A stretch of 64,000 nucleotides of DNA from Bacteroidales bacterium (GCA_021738625.1 JAIPBS010000010.1:1-64000); one strand, 5' to 3'; positions 16,809-28,830 are shown, counted from the stretch's first letter. Program-made: numbers and translations. The notes: generated from the sequence alone by a model not told the origin.

Positions 16809-18905
16809 CCTGATCCTGAGCTGCAGCCTGATATCTGTTTTATGATTTCCCTTGATCAGGTCTTTGCCCGAACCGGTTTCTTCCAGGTTGGTGTATTGCA
16901 GGCGGGCCAGTTTTAGCCAGAAACTGATGTTCTTCGCCAATTTGTAATTGAACAGGATGTATGAGCGGATGCCTCTTTCGTAAAATGCCGGAATGGAAAA
17001 GGCATAAAGCAGATCGTTTTCATAAACATAGATGCGCGAATTGTATGAATCGGTATCGAACAGGGCATAGCGAAAATAAACCCGGAGTCGTTTAGCCGGT
17101 CCCATATAAACAATGTCCTGATAGATCAGATATCCGCGGCTGGATTCATTATCCATCTTCCAGTATGAATATTCAATTCTGTTACGCAAAGTAAGCAAAG
17201 GGTTCAGGCGATACTCAATATGATAGCGAAGGCTGTTTTTCTGATAAGGAAGAATTTCATGCATATAGGCTTCCGCTGAACCGTTCTCAGATTTTTCCTT
17301 ATATCGAAAACGGGCGTACATACTGATGTGGTCGTTTGGAATGTAATCCGCCTGAAAGTGATAATCCCGGCCTTGTGATGGTGCGTCCGTTCTGGATCTA
17401 AGCCATGGAAACTCGAACAGGTCGCAATAGGCGGAGAGCGAGAACGATTTGCTTAATTGCGTTTGTATTCCAACGTAAATGCCGGTCTCGTTCATGTTCC
17501 GGCTGTTTTCCCCGAAGGCGTTGCAAAATAGATTCTGATAATTTTTATCGTAATCCCTGTAAAGAACAGCCAGGTTAACCCGTGATTGAACATTGAACAG
17601 GGCGCCCAGTAGAATTGCTTTGGCATTGTTGCCGCTATATGATATTTCCCCGAAGAAATTCACTTCACGCATCAGCCAGTTGAAATCCATTCCGGCAACT
17701 GCTGATTCTTTTCCTCTGAAATAATATTTGTTGTAGAGCTTCTCATTGGGATTAATCTCCGCTGCAAATGAGGATTTGAAAGCCGTTGCACCTATATGGA
17801 ATCTGCGACTGTTGAAGGAGATGTTTCCACCGAAAACCTTATTGCCCAGCACATTTCTATCTGTCAACTCATTCACTGTCCGGTGATAACCGGTTGATTG
17901 CAAAGAGCTGACTTCAGCAATTTCAGCCAGGATGCTGTCATATACCGTAATATTTGCATCTCTTTTCAAAGAAGAATAAAATGCTGTTATATCAAGTTTT
18001 CCAAGTTGAAATGTTCCTGCGGCGCCTCTTAAAAATCCGCTTTCGTTGGATGAATGATTGGCTTTTAGGCCATAACCGTATTTCTTGATGTTGATGGCGG
18101 ATGGGGATTTTCCAAAACCAAGGCCGGTCCACAGGGTAAGGCCCTGACCGAATCCGAGTTGATAGTCGCCGATTACCAGGGAGCGGATGTTGTAGATGCT
18201 TTCCAACTGCATATAGCCTGAATAAAAATCGAAAACAGGACTGGCTTTATGATTAATCAATTGCTGGATGGTATCGGGAAGCGTATGGATAAAGATCACT
18301 TCACCAGGATCTTTTTCGGCCAGAAAACCTGCTTTGATCCGGTCCTGGAAGTTCAATTTGTATCTCAGGTAAAACTTATCCGGACTGCCGCAATAGTATT
18401 TGCCGGGCTCTCTTTGCCAGATGGAATCATCTTTTTTAAAGCCCTCTTTTTCTTCAAGCAGCCTGGTATATCTCAACAGGATTTCATGATGCGGATATTT
18501 GAAAATACCTGCCAGCTTTTCTTTTTCCGGCGCCTTGATTTTCTTCGCTGTGATAAACGGGGCAATAGTTTGAAGGGTTCTTTTGTCAAATCCTTTAACA
18601 GCAAGCAATTCATAGATAGAAAGCAAAGGACCATATTCCGAAATATAGAGATATAGATTGTTGATCTGGAAATCATTCAGAAGATAAAGATTGGAAAGGA
18701 TTTTGACCCTGTCCGAGTTGATGTTAAGGGGATACTCTTGCAAATTTCTTAGCTCAAAAGCGATCTCTGAAAAGTCAATCTCCTCTTCTTCCGCATATTC
18801 AGCAATAAACTCGATGGCGCGATGGATAGCATTAGGCTCCTGTGCTTTCAGATTGTTGGATATGAAAAGCAGCAGGCCGGCGAATATGATGGTCTTCCAC
18901 TTCAT
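16803..18905 (-). CDS. Helix-hairpin-helix protein with predicted outer-membrane barrel
   Basis: This 700-residue protein has a signal peptide (ends NNLKAQ). The N-terminal ~130 residues contain ComEA-type helix-hairpin-helix repeats (LNINSDRVKILSNLYLLND, LAVKGFDKRTLQTI). The remaining ~550 residues are aromatic-rich amphipathic strands ending in LRIRL, typical of an outer-membrane beta-barrel. Similar two-part proteins in Bacteroidota are annotated only as HhH-domain proteins; the function is unknown. The start at 18905 follows the upstream stop by one base; an alternative ATG at 18917 overlaps that stop. Confidence 0.78.
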   Translation of the reverse strand: MKWKTIIFAGLLLFISNNLKAQEPNAIHRAIEFIAEYAEEEEIDFSEIAFELRNLQEYPLNINSDRVKILSNLYLLNDFQINNLYLYISEYGPLLSIYELLAVKGFDKRTLQTIAPFITAKKIKAPEKEKLAGIFKYPHHEILLRYTRLLEEKEGFKKDDSIWQREPGKYYCGSPDKFYLRYKLNFQDRIKAGFLAEKDPGEVIFIHTLPDTIQQLINHKASPVFDFYSGYMQLESIYNIRSLVIGDYQLGFGQGLTLWTGLGFGKSPSAINIKKYGYGLKANHSSNESGFLRGAAGTFQLGKLDITAFYSSLKRDANITVYDSILAEIAEVSSLQSTGYHRTVNELTDRNVLGNKVFGGNISFNSRRFHIGATAFKSSFAAEINPNEKLYNKYYFRGKESAVAGMDFNWLMREVNFFGEISYSGNNAKAILLGALFNVQSRVNLAVLYRDYDKNYQNLFCNAFGENSRNMNETGIYVGIQTQLSKSFSLSAYCDLFEFPWLRSRTDAPSQGRDYHFQADYIPNDHISMYARFRYKEKSENGSAEAYMHEILPYQKNSLRYHIEYRLNPLLTLRNRIEYSYWKMDNESSRGYLIYQDIVYMGPAKRLRVYFRYALFDTDSYNSRIYVYENDLLYAFSIPAFYERGIRSYILFNYKLAKNISFWLKLARLQYTNLEETGSGKDLIKGNHKTDIRLQLRIRL

Positions 18906-18906
18906 A

Positions 18907-19719
18907 TCAAAATGCATATTGAACCGAAACTGTTGGCGAGAACCCCAGAACCTGGTGACAAAGCGATGCCAGGTTGATGGAGAAGTTTTGCAGCTTCATA
19001 CCGAAACCCATGGCCCAGGAAGCGGGCTTGGTAGCTATCCCGCCCCTCAGGTAAAACTTTTCTTTGAAATTGTACTCCAGGCCGGTTTTCAGGTTTAAGG
19101 GATGGTCGATATACTTTTCGGCTTCAACCGATGCAATCAGCTCATCACTGAATGAATATACCAGTCCGGTCTGGTAGATCAGTTCGATGCGTTCATCTTG
19201 GAAATCGCTGAGCCTGGCCCGGACGGGGTTGAACACATGCGCCCCGATCCTGATCTTTTCGCTTATCTCAGCCTGCATGCCAATCTCAAAAGTGTAAACA
19301 TCCTTTGAGCCATATTCACCGCCAAGCGAGATATTCAGGTAATCCAGCTGAATTCCCAAAGAGATATTTGACCACAATTTTTTTGCGTAGGCTATGCCGA
19401 CTTTGCTTTCTCGGAAAATGGAATACCCAAATTGACTGAGGCTAATCCCGAAAGTTCCGGGCTTTGCGGGAATTATCACGGCAAAAGATTTAAATCCCAA
19501 TTCTTCAACTAAAAATCTGTTTTCATAAGCTGCTCCAAAGCATAGCTTTTCCGTCGCGGTCATTCCTGCCTGATTGTGATGCACCGACCAGGCATCCTGC
19601 AATGCAACGGTTGCGCCAGCAAGTCCGGCGCTTCTTCCGTCGGTTTGTGATATGCCTGGGATGTAACTTATGCATGGAAGCATGCACAATAAAAGCAGTT
19701 TTGAGATAAATGTCCTCAT
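18907..19719 (-). CDS. PorV/PorQ-like outer-membrane protein
   Basis: This 270-residue protein has a signal peptide ending near GISQ. GRSAGLAGATVALQDAWSVHHNQAGM is the typical opening of FadL/PorV/PorQ-type barrels in Bacteroidota (split: GRSAGLAGATVALQDAW, then HHNQAGM). Strands such as VGIAYAKKLWSNISLGIQLDYL and a final aromatic residue (VQYAF) fit a 14-strand-like barrel. It is translationally adjacent to the HhH/barrel gene, so the two probably work together. Whether they belong to the type IX secretion system cannot be decided here. Confidence 0.72.
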   Translation of the reverse strand: MRTFISKLLLLCMLPCISYIPGISQTDGRSAGLAGATVALQDAWSVHHNQAGMTATEKLCFGAAYENRFLVEELGFKSFAVIIPAKPGTFGISLSQFGYSIFRESKVGIAYAKKLWSNISLGIQLDYLNISLGGEYGSKDVYTFEIGMQAEISEKIRIGAHVFNPVRARLSDFQDERIELIYQTGLVYSFSDELIASVEAEKYIDHPLNLKTGLEYNFKEKFYLRGGIATKPASWAMGFGMKLQNFSINLASLCHQVLGFSPTVSVQYAF

Positions 19720-19767
19720 GGATTATAGGGATTTATTAATATATCCCCGGATCGGTGAAAAAGTTCC

Positions 19768-20994
19768 TTATTTGGTTCCGGAAGTTTTACGTAAGGACAG
19801 AAAGGGCAACAGCACCAACAAAAGGGCGATGAGCAACATACTGCTGCCGGCCAGACCAAATGCATTGTTGATGCCGAAATTGTGGCTCAGCGGCCTGATG
19901 AGGATTGGGGAGAGAAATTGCCCCAGGTAAACTGCGGTGGAGAGGTTGCTGATCAGTCGGCCCCTTACTTTTAATGGAGCGAGGGTGGCGATCCAGTAAT
20001 TGGAGTTGGGCATCAGCATACCCATCCCGACGCCCTGGACGATCAGACCAAGCAGGTAAAGCATGTAGTTTTGTACAAAACAAATAATGATGAACCCGGC
20101 GCCCAGAAATACAAAAGTGAAAACATAAATGTTTTGAAAAGAAAAATTGTTTTTTACCCAGGAATAATTCAATGCCACCATGCCGCTCACCAGCATGCTG
20201 ATGCTGATGGAAATTCCGATCATGGTATTGTTGATGTTATCAAGCTTTTCAAGCACAAAGGGCATTTGGGTCGGGATCATGAAAAAGAAAATAAAACCCA
20301 GAAAAGCAATAAGATAGATCAGTGCTATGTTTTTTAGATCAAGTTTCGATCTGACCTCCGGTGGAATACTCAATGGCTTGTCTTCCTTTTCGATGCCGGG
20401 TTCATAAATATAAAGTGCGATCAGAAGCAGTAAAAATATTGCCAGGCCATAGATGGCAAAAGGCAAGCGCCAGTGGATATCTGCCAGCAGGCCGCCTACT
20501 GTAAGGAAAACCACCCCGCCAAATGACATAAAGCCGCCTTGCAGTCCCATGAATTTTCTGCGCTCCCTGCCTTCGAAATAATCGGCGATGAGGGTGGTGG
20601 AAGTGGTCATGATGCCGGCCACGGCAATCCCGAGCATAGCCCGCCCGGCCAGGATCCAGTATATATTGCCAAGGTAAAGTCCGGAAGTTCCGCTAACGAC
20701 ATATAAAATAGTGCTGTAGATCAGCAATTTCTTTCTTCCTATCGAGTCGATGATCAATCCTGCAAAAGGGGCGAGCAATGCAATGGAAAGGGCTGGTAAG
20801 GTTACATTCAACTTGATGATCAGCTCGGCATTGTGGATGTACGCAAAAACCTTACTCATTTGAGGCAGGGAAGGAGCGATGGTGGCCCCTGCCATGATGG
20901 TCATGCTGCTGGCAAACAGCAGGGTGAACTTAATAATTATGAGGTTCTTTTTACCGGGCACTACCAAGATTATTTTATTTTTGCCGCCAAACAA
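19768..20994 (-). CDS. Major facilitator superfamily transporter
   Basis: This 408-residue inner-membrane protein has about 12 hydrophobic segments. The MFS loop 2-3 motif is visible as GLIIDSIGRKKLLIYST, and a second half begins after a charged central loop (GIEKEDKPLSIPPEVRSK). It most resembles drug:proton antiporter-type MFS proteins; the substrate is unknown. It stands alone between the PorV-like gene and gyrB. Confidence 0.88.
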   Translation of the reverse strand: MFGGKNKIILVVPGKKNLIIIKFTLLFASSMTIMAGATIAPSLPQMSKVFAYIHNAELIIKLNVTLPALSIALLAPFAGLIIDSIGRKKLLIYSTILYVVSGTSGLYLGNIYWILAGRAMLGIAVAGIMTTSTTLIADYFEGRERRKFMGLQGGFMSFGGVVFLTVGGLLADIHWRLPFAIYGLAIFLLLLIALYIYEPGIEKEDKPLSIPPEVRSKLDLKNIALIYLIAFLGFIFFFMIPTQMPFVLEKLDNINNTMIGISISISMLVSGMVALNYSWVKNNFSFQNIYVFTFVFLGAGFIIICFVQNYMLYLLGLIVQGVGMGMLMPNSNYWIATLAPLKVRGRLISNLSTAVYLGQFLSPILIRPLSHNFGINNAFGLAGSSMLLIALLLVLLPFLSLRKTSGTK

Positions 20995-21030
20995 AAATCA
21001 TAAAAATAAATGGATTTATCACCTGCATTA

Positions 21031-21056
21031 TCTAATAATGATGTTCTTTTTCTTGA
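21031..21056 (+). repeat. Dispersed element shared with 5543-5568
   Basis: The first 19 bases are identical to those at 5543-5561 and 24 of 26 match in total. It lies between the MFS gene and gyrB. Confidence 0.65.
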
Positions 21057-21170
21057 CACCTTCCATCGCAAACTGATTGGCTATTACATCGGCTTTTTTT
21101 ATGGCGTAAATTGTAGCTGAGAAACCAGTTAATTATAAGGAATGAAAACCGGTTGGTTTCATAAAGGAAG

Positions 21171-21207
21171 ATCCGGGCCGATTTATAACCAAACCAAATG
21201 CCCGGAT
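21171..21207 (-). terminator. Possible terminator hairpin after gyrB
   Basis: ATCCGGGC (21171-21178) and GCCCGGAT (21200-21207) form an 8-bp stem with a 21-base loop. It starts 19 bp past the gyrB stop. The following T-run on the minus strand is weak, so the call is tentative. Confidence 0.35.
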
Positions 21208-21225
21208 TTTCTATTTCCGAAATAT

Positions 21226-23193
<1,968 letters not shown>

Positions 23194-23308
23194 TCAATTA
23201 GGTGTAAAATTTATAGGCTGTAAAGATACGAATTTTTTCCATGCAAAATCACAGAAAACCTTTGTAAATAAGGCTTTTTATCAACAAAATACTGTTGAAC
23301 ATTCCGGC

Positions 23309-25012
23309 TTAGAATGAATAGGTTACTCCAGCTATGAAATTGAGCTTCTGAACCGGATAATTGTACCATCTCTGATAGGCATTTCCGGTGATGTTGTTCA
23401 GGTCGGCAAAGAATGACAAATTTTTGTTGAACCTGAATTCGAATCCCAGGCTGATATCGAGCCAGGGATCGATTTCCTTTGTTTCATAAGCATTATCCGA
23501 CCTGACATAGGCATATTGTTTGCCGACATTTTTAATAAATCCTTTGATGATAAAACGTTCGGCCAGGATATAGTTTCCTTCCAGGTTCAGAATAAAATCC
23601 GGGCTGTACCATGCCTGTTCGAGCGAATCGGTTGAGTAACTGTTGAATTGCGCCCTTAGCAAAAGCTTAAGCTTTTCGGCATAATGATAACCCAGCTCGA
23701 TCCTGGCGTTGGTGATGTTTACTTCATCATAAACAACTTCAAATTTGTTGTTGAGGCCGCTCAGGGAGTCGGTGATGAAAAAGGGCGTATTTTCGACGGT
23801 CTTGTTTCCGATTCGCACCGAGAAATCAAATCCGCTGCCAATGTTGCCCCATATCCCGCCGTATAGCTCCAGTTTGTTCTTCATGTATTTCAGAGGGACA
23901 ATCGACTGAATGTATGGATTTCTATCCGTTAGATAACGGTAGCCCGCTTTTTCGATACCACCTGAAAAACCGGCAAAAGCCTGCAGGTAATTCGGCACCA
24001 CAAATACCTTGGCTTCGATATCGGGAAAAATATCGAAGCTACCCGTGCTGTCCATTCCGAAGGTAGTGGTAAAGCCGGCTTTTACCTGGTATTGTCCGAA
24101 GTTCATGTTCAGGCTGGGATTCAGCCTGGCAATTCCGTTGTTTTCTTTATCAATGGTATCTTTGGTAAAAAAGTAGTCGATGCCTGCATCCAGTCTGGCC
24201 ATGGATATCTGATCATTAAAAAGTTCAAAGCCTTTGTGCATGCCAAGGTCAAAAGCAACCGATGTTTCTGAAGTCTTGTCGATCTTGCTGAAATGATAGG
24301 ATTCCAGGTCCATGGAATAACCGAACTTTTCTTCTTTCGAGATGTTGCTGAACAACCTGAATTTCCCGCCTATGGTTTCATATTTCTGTTTGATGTCATC
24401 CTCGGCAGGAAGAGGAATGGAATCGGGGAACAGATCGGGCTGATAACCGTAATAATGGACCACCTTGCGGTTGTAATAGACGTTTCCTGCCAGGGTGCTT
24501 TTATCAAAAAAATGTTTTCCGAAAATGCTTGCGTGGTTATCGCTGTATGCACTGTTTGCATAATCTTTAATTTGTCCGGAGGAAGAAAGATGCTTTAGCC
24601 GCAATCCAAACTGATTGTCTTCATTTCTCATGGAATTGATGAAAAAGTCGAAATAAGGGGTGGAATAATTTCCGTATCCCAGTTTTACATAATTTCTGTA
24701 AAGTTTTGAAAGTGGTTCGCCGACGACCCGGGCGGGTTTGATGGTTTCCAGCCCGATGCTTGTGTTCATTTGCACGGGATTGATGCCGTAAGAAAGCTCG
24801 GGGAGTTCAAAAGGTTCATCCGATTCAATCTGTGGATTGAAATTGATCTTATAGGCATCCAGGATGGTTGGATCGAGCGAGCCGATGATACGGATGGTAG
24901 TATCCTGTCTGCCTCGGCCTTGCTGTGCTGTGGTCATTTCCGCCAATAGCAGAATGGCCGGCAATGTGCAAATGATGAATAAGGTTGATTTTCTTAATGA
25001 TCCCATAACCAT
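23309..25012 (-). CDS. TonB-dependent-receptor-like outer-membrane barrel without an obvious plug
   Basis: This 567-residue protein has a signal peptide ending near MTTAQQ. It has a ~70-residue N-terminal region rich in proline and acidic residues, then a barrel of alternating aromatic strands (YVKLGYGNYSTPYFDFFINS, and a final LNFIAGVTYSF). It is shorter than full TonB receptors and no plug motif is visible. It lies 5 bp after the TPR gene, so the two should be co-expressed. The substrate is unknown. Confidence 0.75.
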   Translation of the reverse strand: MVMGSLRKSTLFIICTLPAILLLAEMTTAQQGRGRQDTTIRIIGSLDPTILDAYKINFNPQIESDEPFELPELSYGINPVQMNTSIGLETIKPARVVGEPLSKLYRNYVKLGYGNYSTPYFDFFINSMRNEDNQFGLRLKHLSSSGQIKDYANSAYSDNHASIFGKHFFDKSTLAGNVYYNRKVVHYYGYQPDLFPDSIPLPAEDDIKQKYETIGGKFRLFSNISKEEKFGYSMDLESYHFSKIDKTSETSVAFDLGMHKGFELFNDQISMARLDAGIDYFFTKDTIDKENNGIARLNPSLNMNFGQYQVKAGFTTTFGMDSTGSFDIFPDIEAKVFVVPNYLQAFAGFSGGIEKAGYRYLTDRNPYIQSIVPLKYMKNKLELYGGIWGNIGSGFDFSVRIGNKTVENTPFFITDSLSGLNNKFEVVYDEVNITNARIELGYHYAEKLKLLLRAQFNSYSTDSLEQAWYSPDFILNLEGNYILAERFIIKGFIKNVGKQYAYVRSDNAYETKEIDPWLDISLGFEFRFNKNLSFFADLNNITGNAYQRWYNYPVQKLNFIAGVTYSF

Positions 25013-25017
25013 GATTT

Positions 25018-28000
25018 TTAAAATTCCTTGCTTTCTTCAATTCTGATTTCGTTTTCTGTGGTATCGGCCTGTTGCTTTTTTTCTTTCTCCTTTTCAACTA
25101 TGTTGATCTGTTGTAGCTTTTGCCTGGCAACTTCACTCAATTCGGGCCCCTTGTAGTTTTCGATGATACTTTGCAGGGTTTGTCTGGCCTGGAATATGTT
25201 GTCCATACCGACATAAACATCCGCCAGCAAAATATAACTTTTTGCAAGCCAGTAGTCGTAGGAAGAATAGTTGTCGATCAGTTCGTATATTGCTTCTTCC
25301 GCTTTCTGGTAATGCTTTTGTTTGTATTGGATCTCAGCTTGATAATACTTGGCCTCGGCCCCGGTTTGGTTATCTGCCAGGTTGCTGGTGATGATGAACT
25401 CAGCTTTGGCTTCTTCCAGATTGCCTTGTTCGTAATATGATTTCCCCAAAATAAAATGTGCTTCCATGCTCTGTGCAGTTGAGAGTTTTTTATTGTGCAA
25501 TAGATTTTGGGCGGCTTCAATTGCTTCGGTGTAATTGTTGATGTTGAAACTGCTTTTCATCTGGCCTTCCAGTGCATAATTCAGATTTGTATTGTTTTGC
25601 GCTTTTTCTTCCAGCCCTTTGTAATAGGTGTATGCTTCCTGGTACAATCCAAGCTGGTAGCTCAAGCGCGCTGCATTCAGAAATGCATTTTCATGGAATG
25701 TGGATGCAGGTTGTTCAATCACATATTTGTAATCCTGCAAAGCAGCGATCACCGAATCCCGGCGCAATTCACAATCTGCCTTATAATAATGTGCGTTAAG
25801 GGCAAAGGCTCCATTTGGATATTGATTCAGGTATTTTCTGAAAGCGGGAAGAGCATCTTCACAATCATTCTGCATATACTGGTTTTCAGCTGCCATGTAC
25901 ATTAGTGAATCCTGCTCGGTTGTTGTGATACGGGCATCGGGGATGCCTTTGGTATATTCAAAGTAATCATCCACTTTGTTCAGGTCGATATAAATAACCT
26001 TCAAGCTGGCTAGTGCATCCCGCGATTCATGAGTGTTCGGGTATTTTTCCGCAACTTCCTTTAAGGCTCTGATGGCTTGATCATACTGGTTGTTGTTGTA
26101 ATAGATCAATCCGATTTTGAGCATGGCTTTACGCGCAAGATTGCTTTGTGGATATTGTCTGGTAAGCTTGTCGAAGTAAACGAGTGCATTTCGGCTGTCG
26201 TCCAGGTTTTGCTCTGTAAGGCCGAGTTCAAACAAAGCATTGTCCACATAGGGTGATCCCCTGTGGTGTTTTAGCAATCTGTTCAACGTTTCGATCTTTT
26301 CTTTGAACTCGCCCAGTGCTCCCTGTGCTATGCCTTTCTGGAAAAGGCCATAATCGATGTCGGCCTGGCCGAGTTGCAGGGCCTGGTCGTAATAATCAAT
26401 GGCTGTTGTATATCTTTTGTTGATGAAGTAACAGTCGCCCAACCGCAGCAAGGCGTCGTTTTGCAGGTTGATGTTTTGTCTGTCTGTATCGATAAACTTT
26501 TTAAAATAATTGGCGGCGTCTGAAAAATCATCCCGCTTAAAATAGGTATAGCCCAGATTATAATATACCCTTGAATAAAAGGATATCTTTGTGGCATGTG
26601 GAGAGCGCAGGAACTCATTGAAATACTTCAGGGCGCCCCAGTATTTGCCCAGTCGATAGAAAGATTCGCCAATCCAGTAATTGGCTTTGACTGTGATCTT
26701 CTCGTCATAATCGTATTTGGTAGCCCGCTTAAACAAGTCAATGGCGTCGTAATACAAGCCGTTGTTATATAATTCCATGGCCCGGTAAAAGGTAATTTTC
26801 TGATAGGCCTTTTCCAGTTCGGTGCTTCTGCTTTTTATCTTTTCAATCGACTCCAGCGCGGCCTTGTAGTTATGGGTTGACAGGAAAAGCTGTACCAGCA
26901 GGTTGTAGGATTCTTCTATGCGCTCCGAGTTTGGATATTCATTGATGTATTTCTCAAGGGATTTGATGGATTCGTTATAGGGATCACGGGCTACTTCAAG
27001 GCTCAGTTGTGCATAATTAAAAAGTGCGTTTTCTTTAATGTCTTCATTATAATCAAGCTTGTAAGCCGACAGGAAAGCGTTGCTGGCATATTCTTTTTGG
27101 CCGGTTTCCAGATAGCAATCAGCCAGGTGGTAGTAGGCATTTTGTGAAAGCGAATCCTTTTCATTGATCACGTTTTGAAAATACTGTATGGCCTGTTCAT
27201 AATGGTCGTTCATGTAATAAGTGTAGGCGACCTGGTAATTGTCTTCCCGGCTCATGCCATAACGCGACGAAGCCAGGTAGATTTCGAGAAACTCCAGGGC
27301 TGTTTCATAATCGCCCAACCTGTAATAAGCATCGCCAATCAATCGTGCAATTTCAGCTTTTCTCTTACTCGTAGCCTGTTCCAGTAATTGCGGGCCCTTT
27401 TCAATGATGAGTTCATAATTTCCTTCATGATAATAAATATGGATCAGATAATAGGGAATGATCTGCCCGAAAGTTTTATCATCTTCCAGTCCTGCAAATT
27501 CTTCCTTTGCCACGCCATAATCATTGTTTTCATATGCAATGTGACCGTAATAGTAGCTGGCTGCGGAAGCATATTTGTTCGGGATATCCTTGATGGAAGC
27601 AAAAAGCATTCTGGCCTTGTCGGTATTCCCGTTTTGCAGATGTCCGAAACCGGTTTTGAAATTGTATTCGATGCGTTCGTTGGCGGAAAGGGAGTTGAGC
27701 TCCACATGATTGAAGGCCTCCAGGGCGTCCCTGTAATCTTTTTCCCTGAAATGATAACGGCCAAGCTGGAAGTAGGCCCTTTCGATTTTGGCGCTGCTGG
27801 GATTGTTTTTAATGAATTCTTTCAGCAGGTATTCAGCGTTTTCGTTAAAAAGTTCATAAGCGCAAATGGCCCGGTAGTATTCGGCATTGATGTTTATTTT
27901 TGTGTTTTTCCTTGTTTCCTCCATCACCTGCCGGAACATTTTTTGGGCGTTGGCATATTTTTCCTTGTTGAACAACTCTATTCCCAGGCGATAGGTTTGG

Positions 28001-28101
28001 TCAGGATCATCATGAATGGCGGTGCGCTGTGATAACAACGTGTGGCTAACAAGTAAAAACAATACGGATAAAAGTCCGCTGAAAATCGCTGATTTTTTCA
28101 T
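25018..28101 (-). CDS. Large periplasmic tetratricopeptide-repeat protein
   Basis: This 1,027-residue protein has a signal peptide (MKKSAIFSGLLSVLFLLVS, cleavage near LLSQ). Some 20 or more TPR-type repeats run to about residue 990, with recurrent A-x-x-Y-F and YY-x-A-x-x-Y patterns (for example YFQLGRYHFREKDYRDALEA). The C-terminus is charged (EKEKEKKQQADTT). It resembles the BamD/YbgF-type TPR proteins that scaffold envelope complexes. An upstream in-frame ATG at 28179 would bury the signal peptide, so 28101 is chosen. It is followed by the barrel protein gene in the same operon. Confidence 0.85.
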   Translation of the reverse strand: MKKSAIFSGLLSVLFLLVSHTLLSQRTAIHDDPDQTYRLGIELFNKEKYANAQKMFRQVMEETRKNTKININAEYYRAICAYELFNENAEYLLKEFIKNNPSSAKIERAYFQLGRYHFREKDYRDALEAFNHVELNSLSANERIEYNFKTGFGHLQNGNTDKARMLFASIKDIPNKYASAASYYYGHIAYENNDYGVAKEEFAGLEDDKTFGQIIPYYLIHIYYHEGNYELIIEKGPQLLEQATSKRKAEIARLIGDAYYRLGDYETALEFLEIYLASSRYGMSREDNYQVAYTYYMNDHYEQAIQYFQNVINEKDSLSQNAYYHLADCYLETGQKEYASNAFLSAYKLDYNEDIKENALFNYAQLSLEVARDPYNESIKSLEKYINEYPNSERIEESYNLLVQLFLSTHNYKAALESIEKIKSRSTELEKAYQKITFYRAMELYNNGLYYDAIDLFKRATKYDYDEKITVKANYWIGESFYRLGKYWGALKYFNEFLRSPHATKISFYSRVYYNLGYTYFKRDDFSDAANYFKKFIDTDRQNINLQNDALLRLGDCYFINKRYTTAIDYYDQALQLGQADIDYGLFQKGIAQGALGEFKEKIETLNRLLKHHRGSPYVDNALFELGLTEQNLDDSRNALVYFDKLTRQYPQSNLARKAMLKIGLIYYNNNQYDQAIRALKEVAEKYPNTHESRDALASLKVIYIDLNKVDDYFEYTKGIPDARITTTEQDSLMYMAAENQYMQNDCEDALPAFRKYLNQYPNGAFALNAHYYKADCELRRDSVIAALQDYKYVIEQPASTFHENAFLNAARLSYQLGLYQEAYTYYKGLEEKAQNNTNLNYALEGQMKSSFNINNYTEAIEAAQNLLHNKKLSTAQSMEAHFILGKSYYEQGNLEEAKAEFIITSNLADNQTGAEAKYYQAEIQYKQKHYQKAEEAIYELIDNYSSYDYWLAKSYILLADVYVGMDNIFQARQTLQSIIENYKGPELSEVARQKLQQINIVEKEKEKKQQADTTENEIRIEESKEF

Positions 28102-28203
28102 AAATCTTCTGCTTTGGCCAATAAAAGTATGAATTCCTTGAATAATACCTGTCAATCTTTTGGTTATGTTTTTAAACATTTAACAGATAACGGATACTGA
28201 ACC

Positions 28204-28830
28204 CATATATTTTGGAATTGACCAATACCGATTTATGAAAATGAGCGTATGATCGGGGCTATTTATGTTGGTAAAAGGCAAACGGATCTGCAAATGCTTA
28301 AAGAATCTCTTCAAAGCTTTAAGTTGGGTGAAATCTATTTTCCTCATATTATTTCAAACCATCATTACAAACACATTTGAACTACTATTCAAAAATGCTG
28401 AGGAAAAGAATATCGAATTGCATATCAAGGTGGGGATGAGGTAACGGCCTGGGCCGATGAAAATATGATCAATACGGTGTTTCGAAACCTGGTTTCAAAT
28501 GCCAATAAATATACCAACGCGGGCGGAACGATCAAAGTGGATGCAAAACAGCTTAAGGGAGATGTTGAAGTGGATGTGGCGGACGAAGGTATTGGCATAA
28601 GTAAAGAAAACATTTCCAGGCTATTTCGGGTCGATAGCAGCCTCAGCACCAAAGGTAGCCGGGATGAAGAAGGCACCGGCCTCGGGCTGATCCTTTGCAA
28701 GGAATTTATTGAGCGCAAACAAGGGCAAATTGGTGTAGAAAGTGAGGAAGGAAAGGAAGGAAAGGAAGGAAAGGAAGCCGGTTTTATTTTACCCTGCCAA
28801 AAAACGCATCCAATCCCTAAAAGACTATAA
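28204..28830 (+). pseudogene. Decayed sensor histidine kinase (Cache remnant plus HATPase domain)
   Basis: Three pieces of one kinase are visible. In 28222-28340 a Cache-type sensor remnant reads ENERMIGAIYVGKRQTDLQ and then LKESLQSFKLGE. A second piece, in another frame (about 28376-28435), reads FELLFKNAEEKNIELHIKV, typical of the linker before a HATPase. After a further frame change, GDEVTAWADENM leads into a HATPase_c domain (28465-28830) with VFRNLVSNANKYT, VADEGIGIS and EGTGLGLILCKEF. The HisKA dimerisation domain and much of the sensor are gone. The 3' end contains a threefold nine-base repeat. No start codon or promoter fits, so it should be inactive. Confidence 0.8.
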
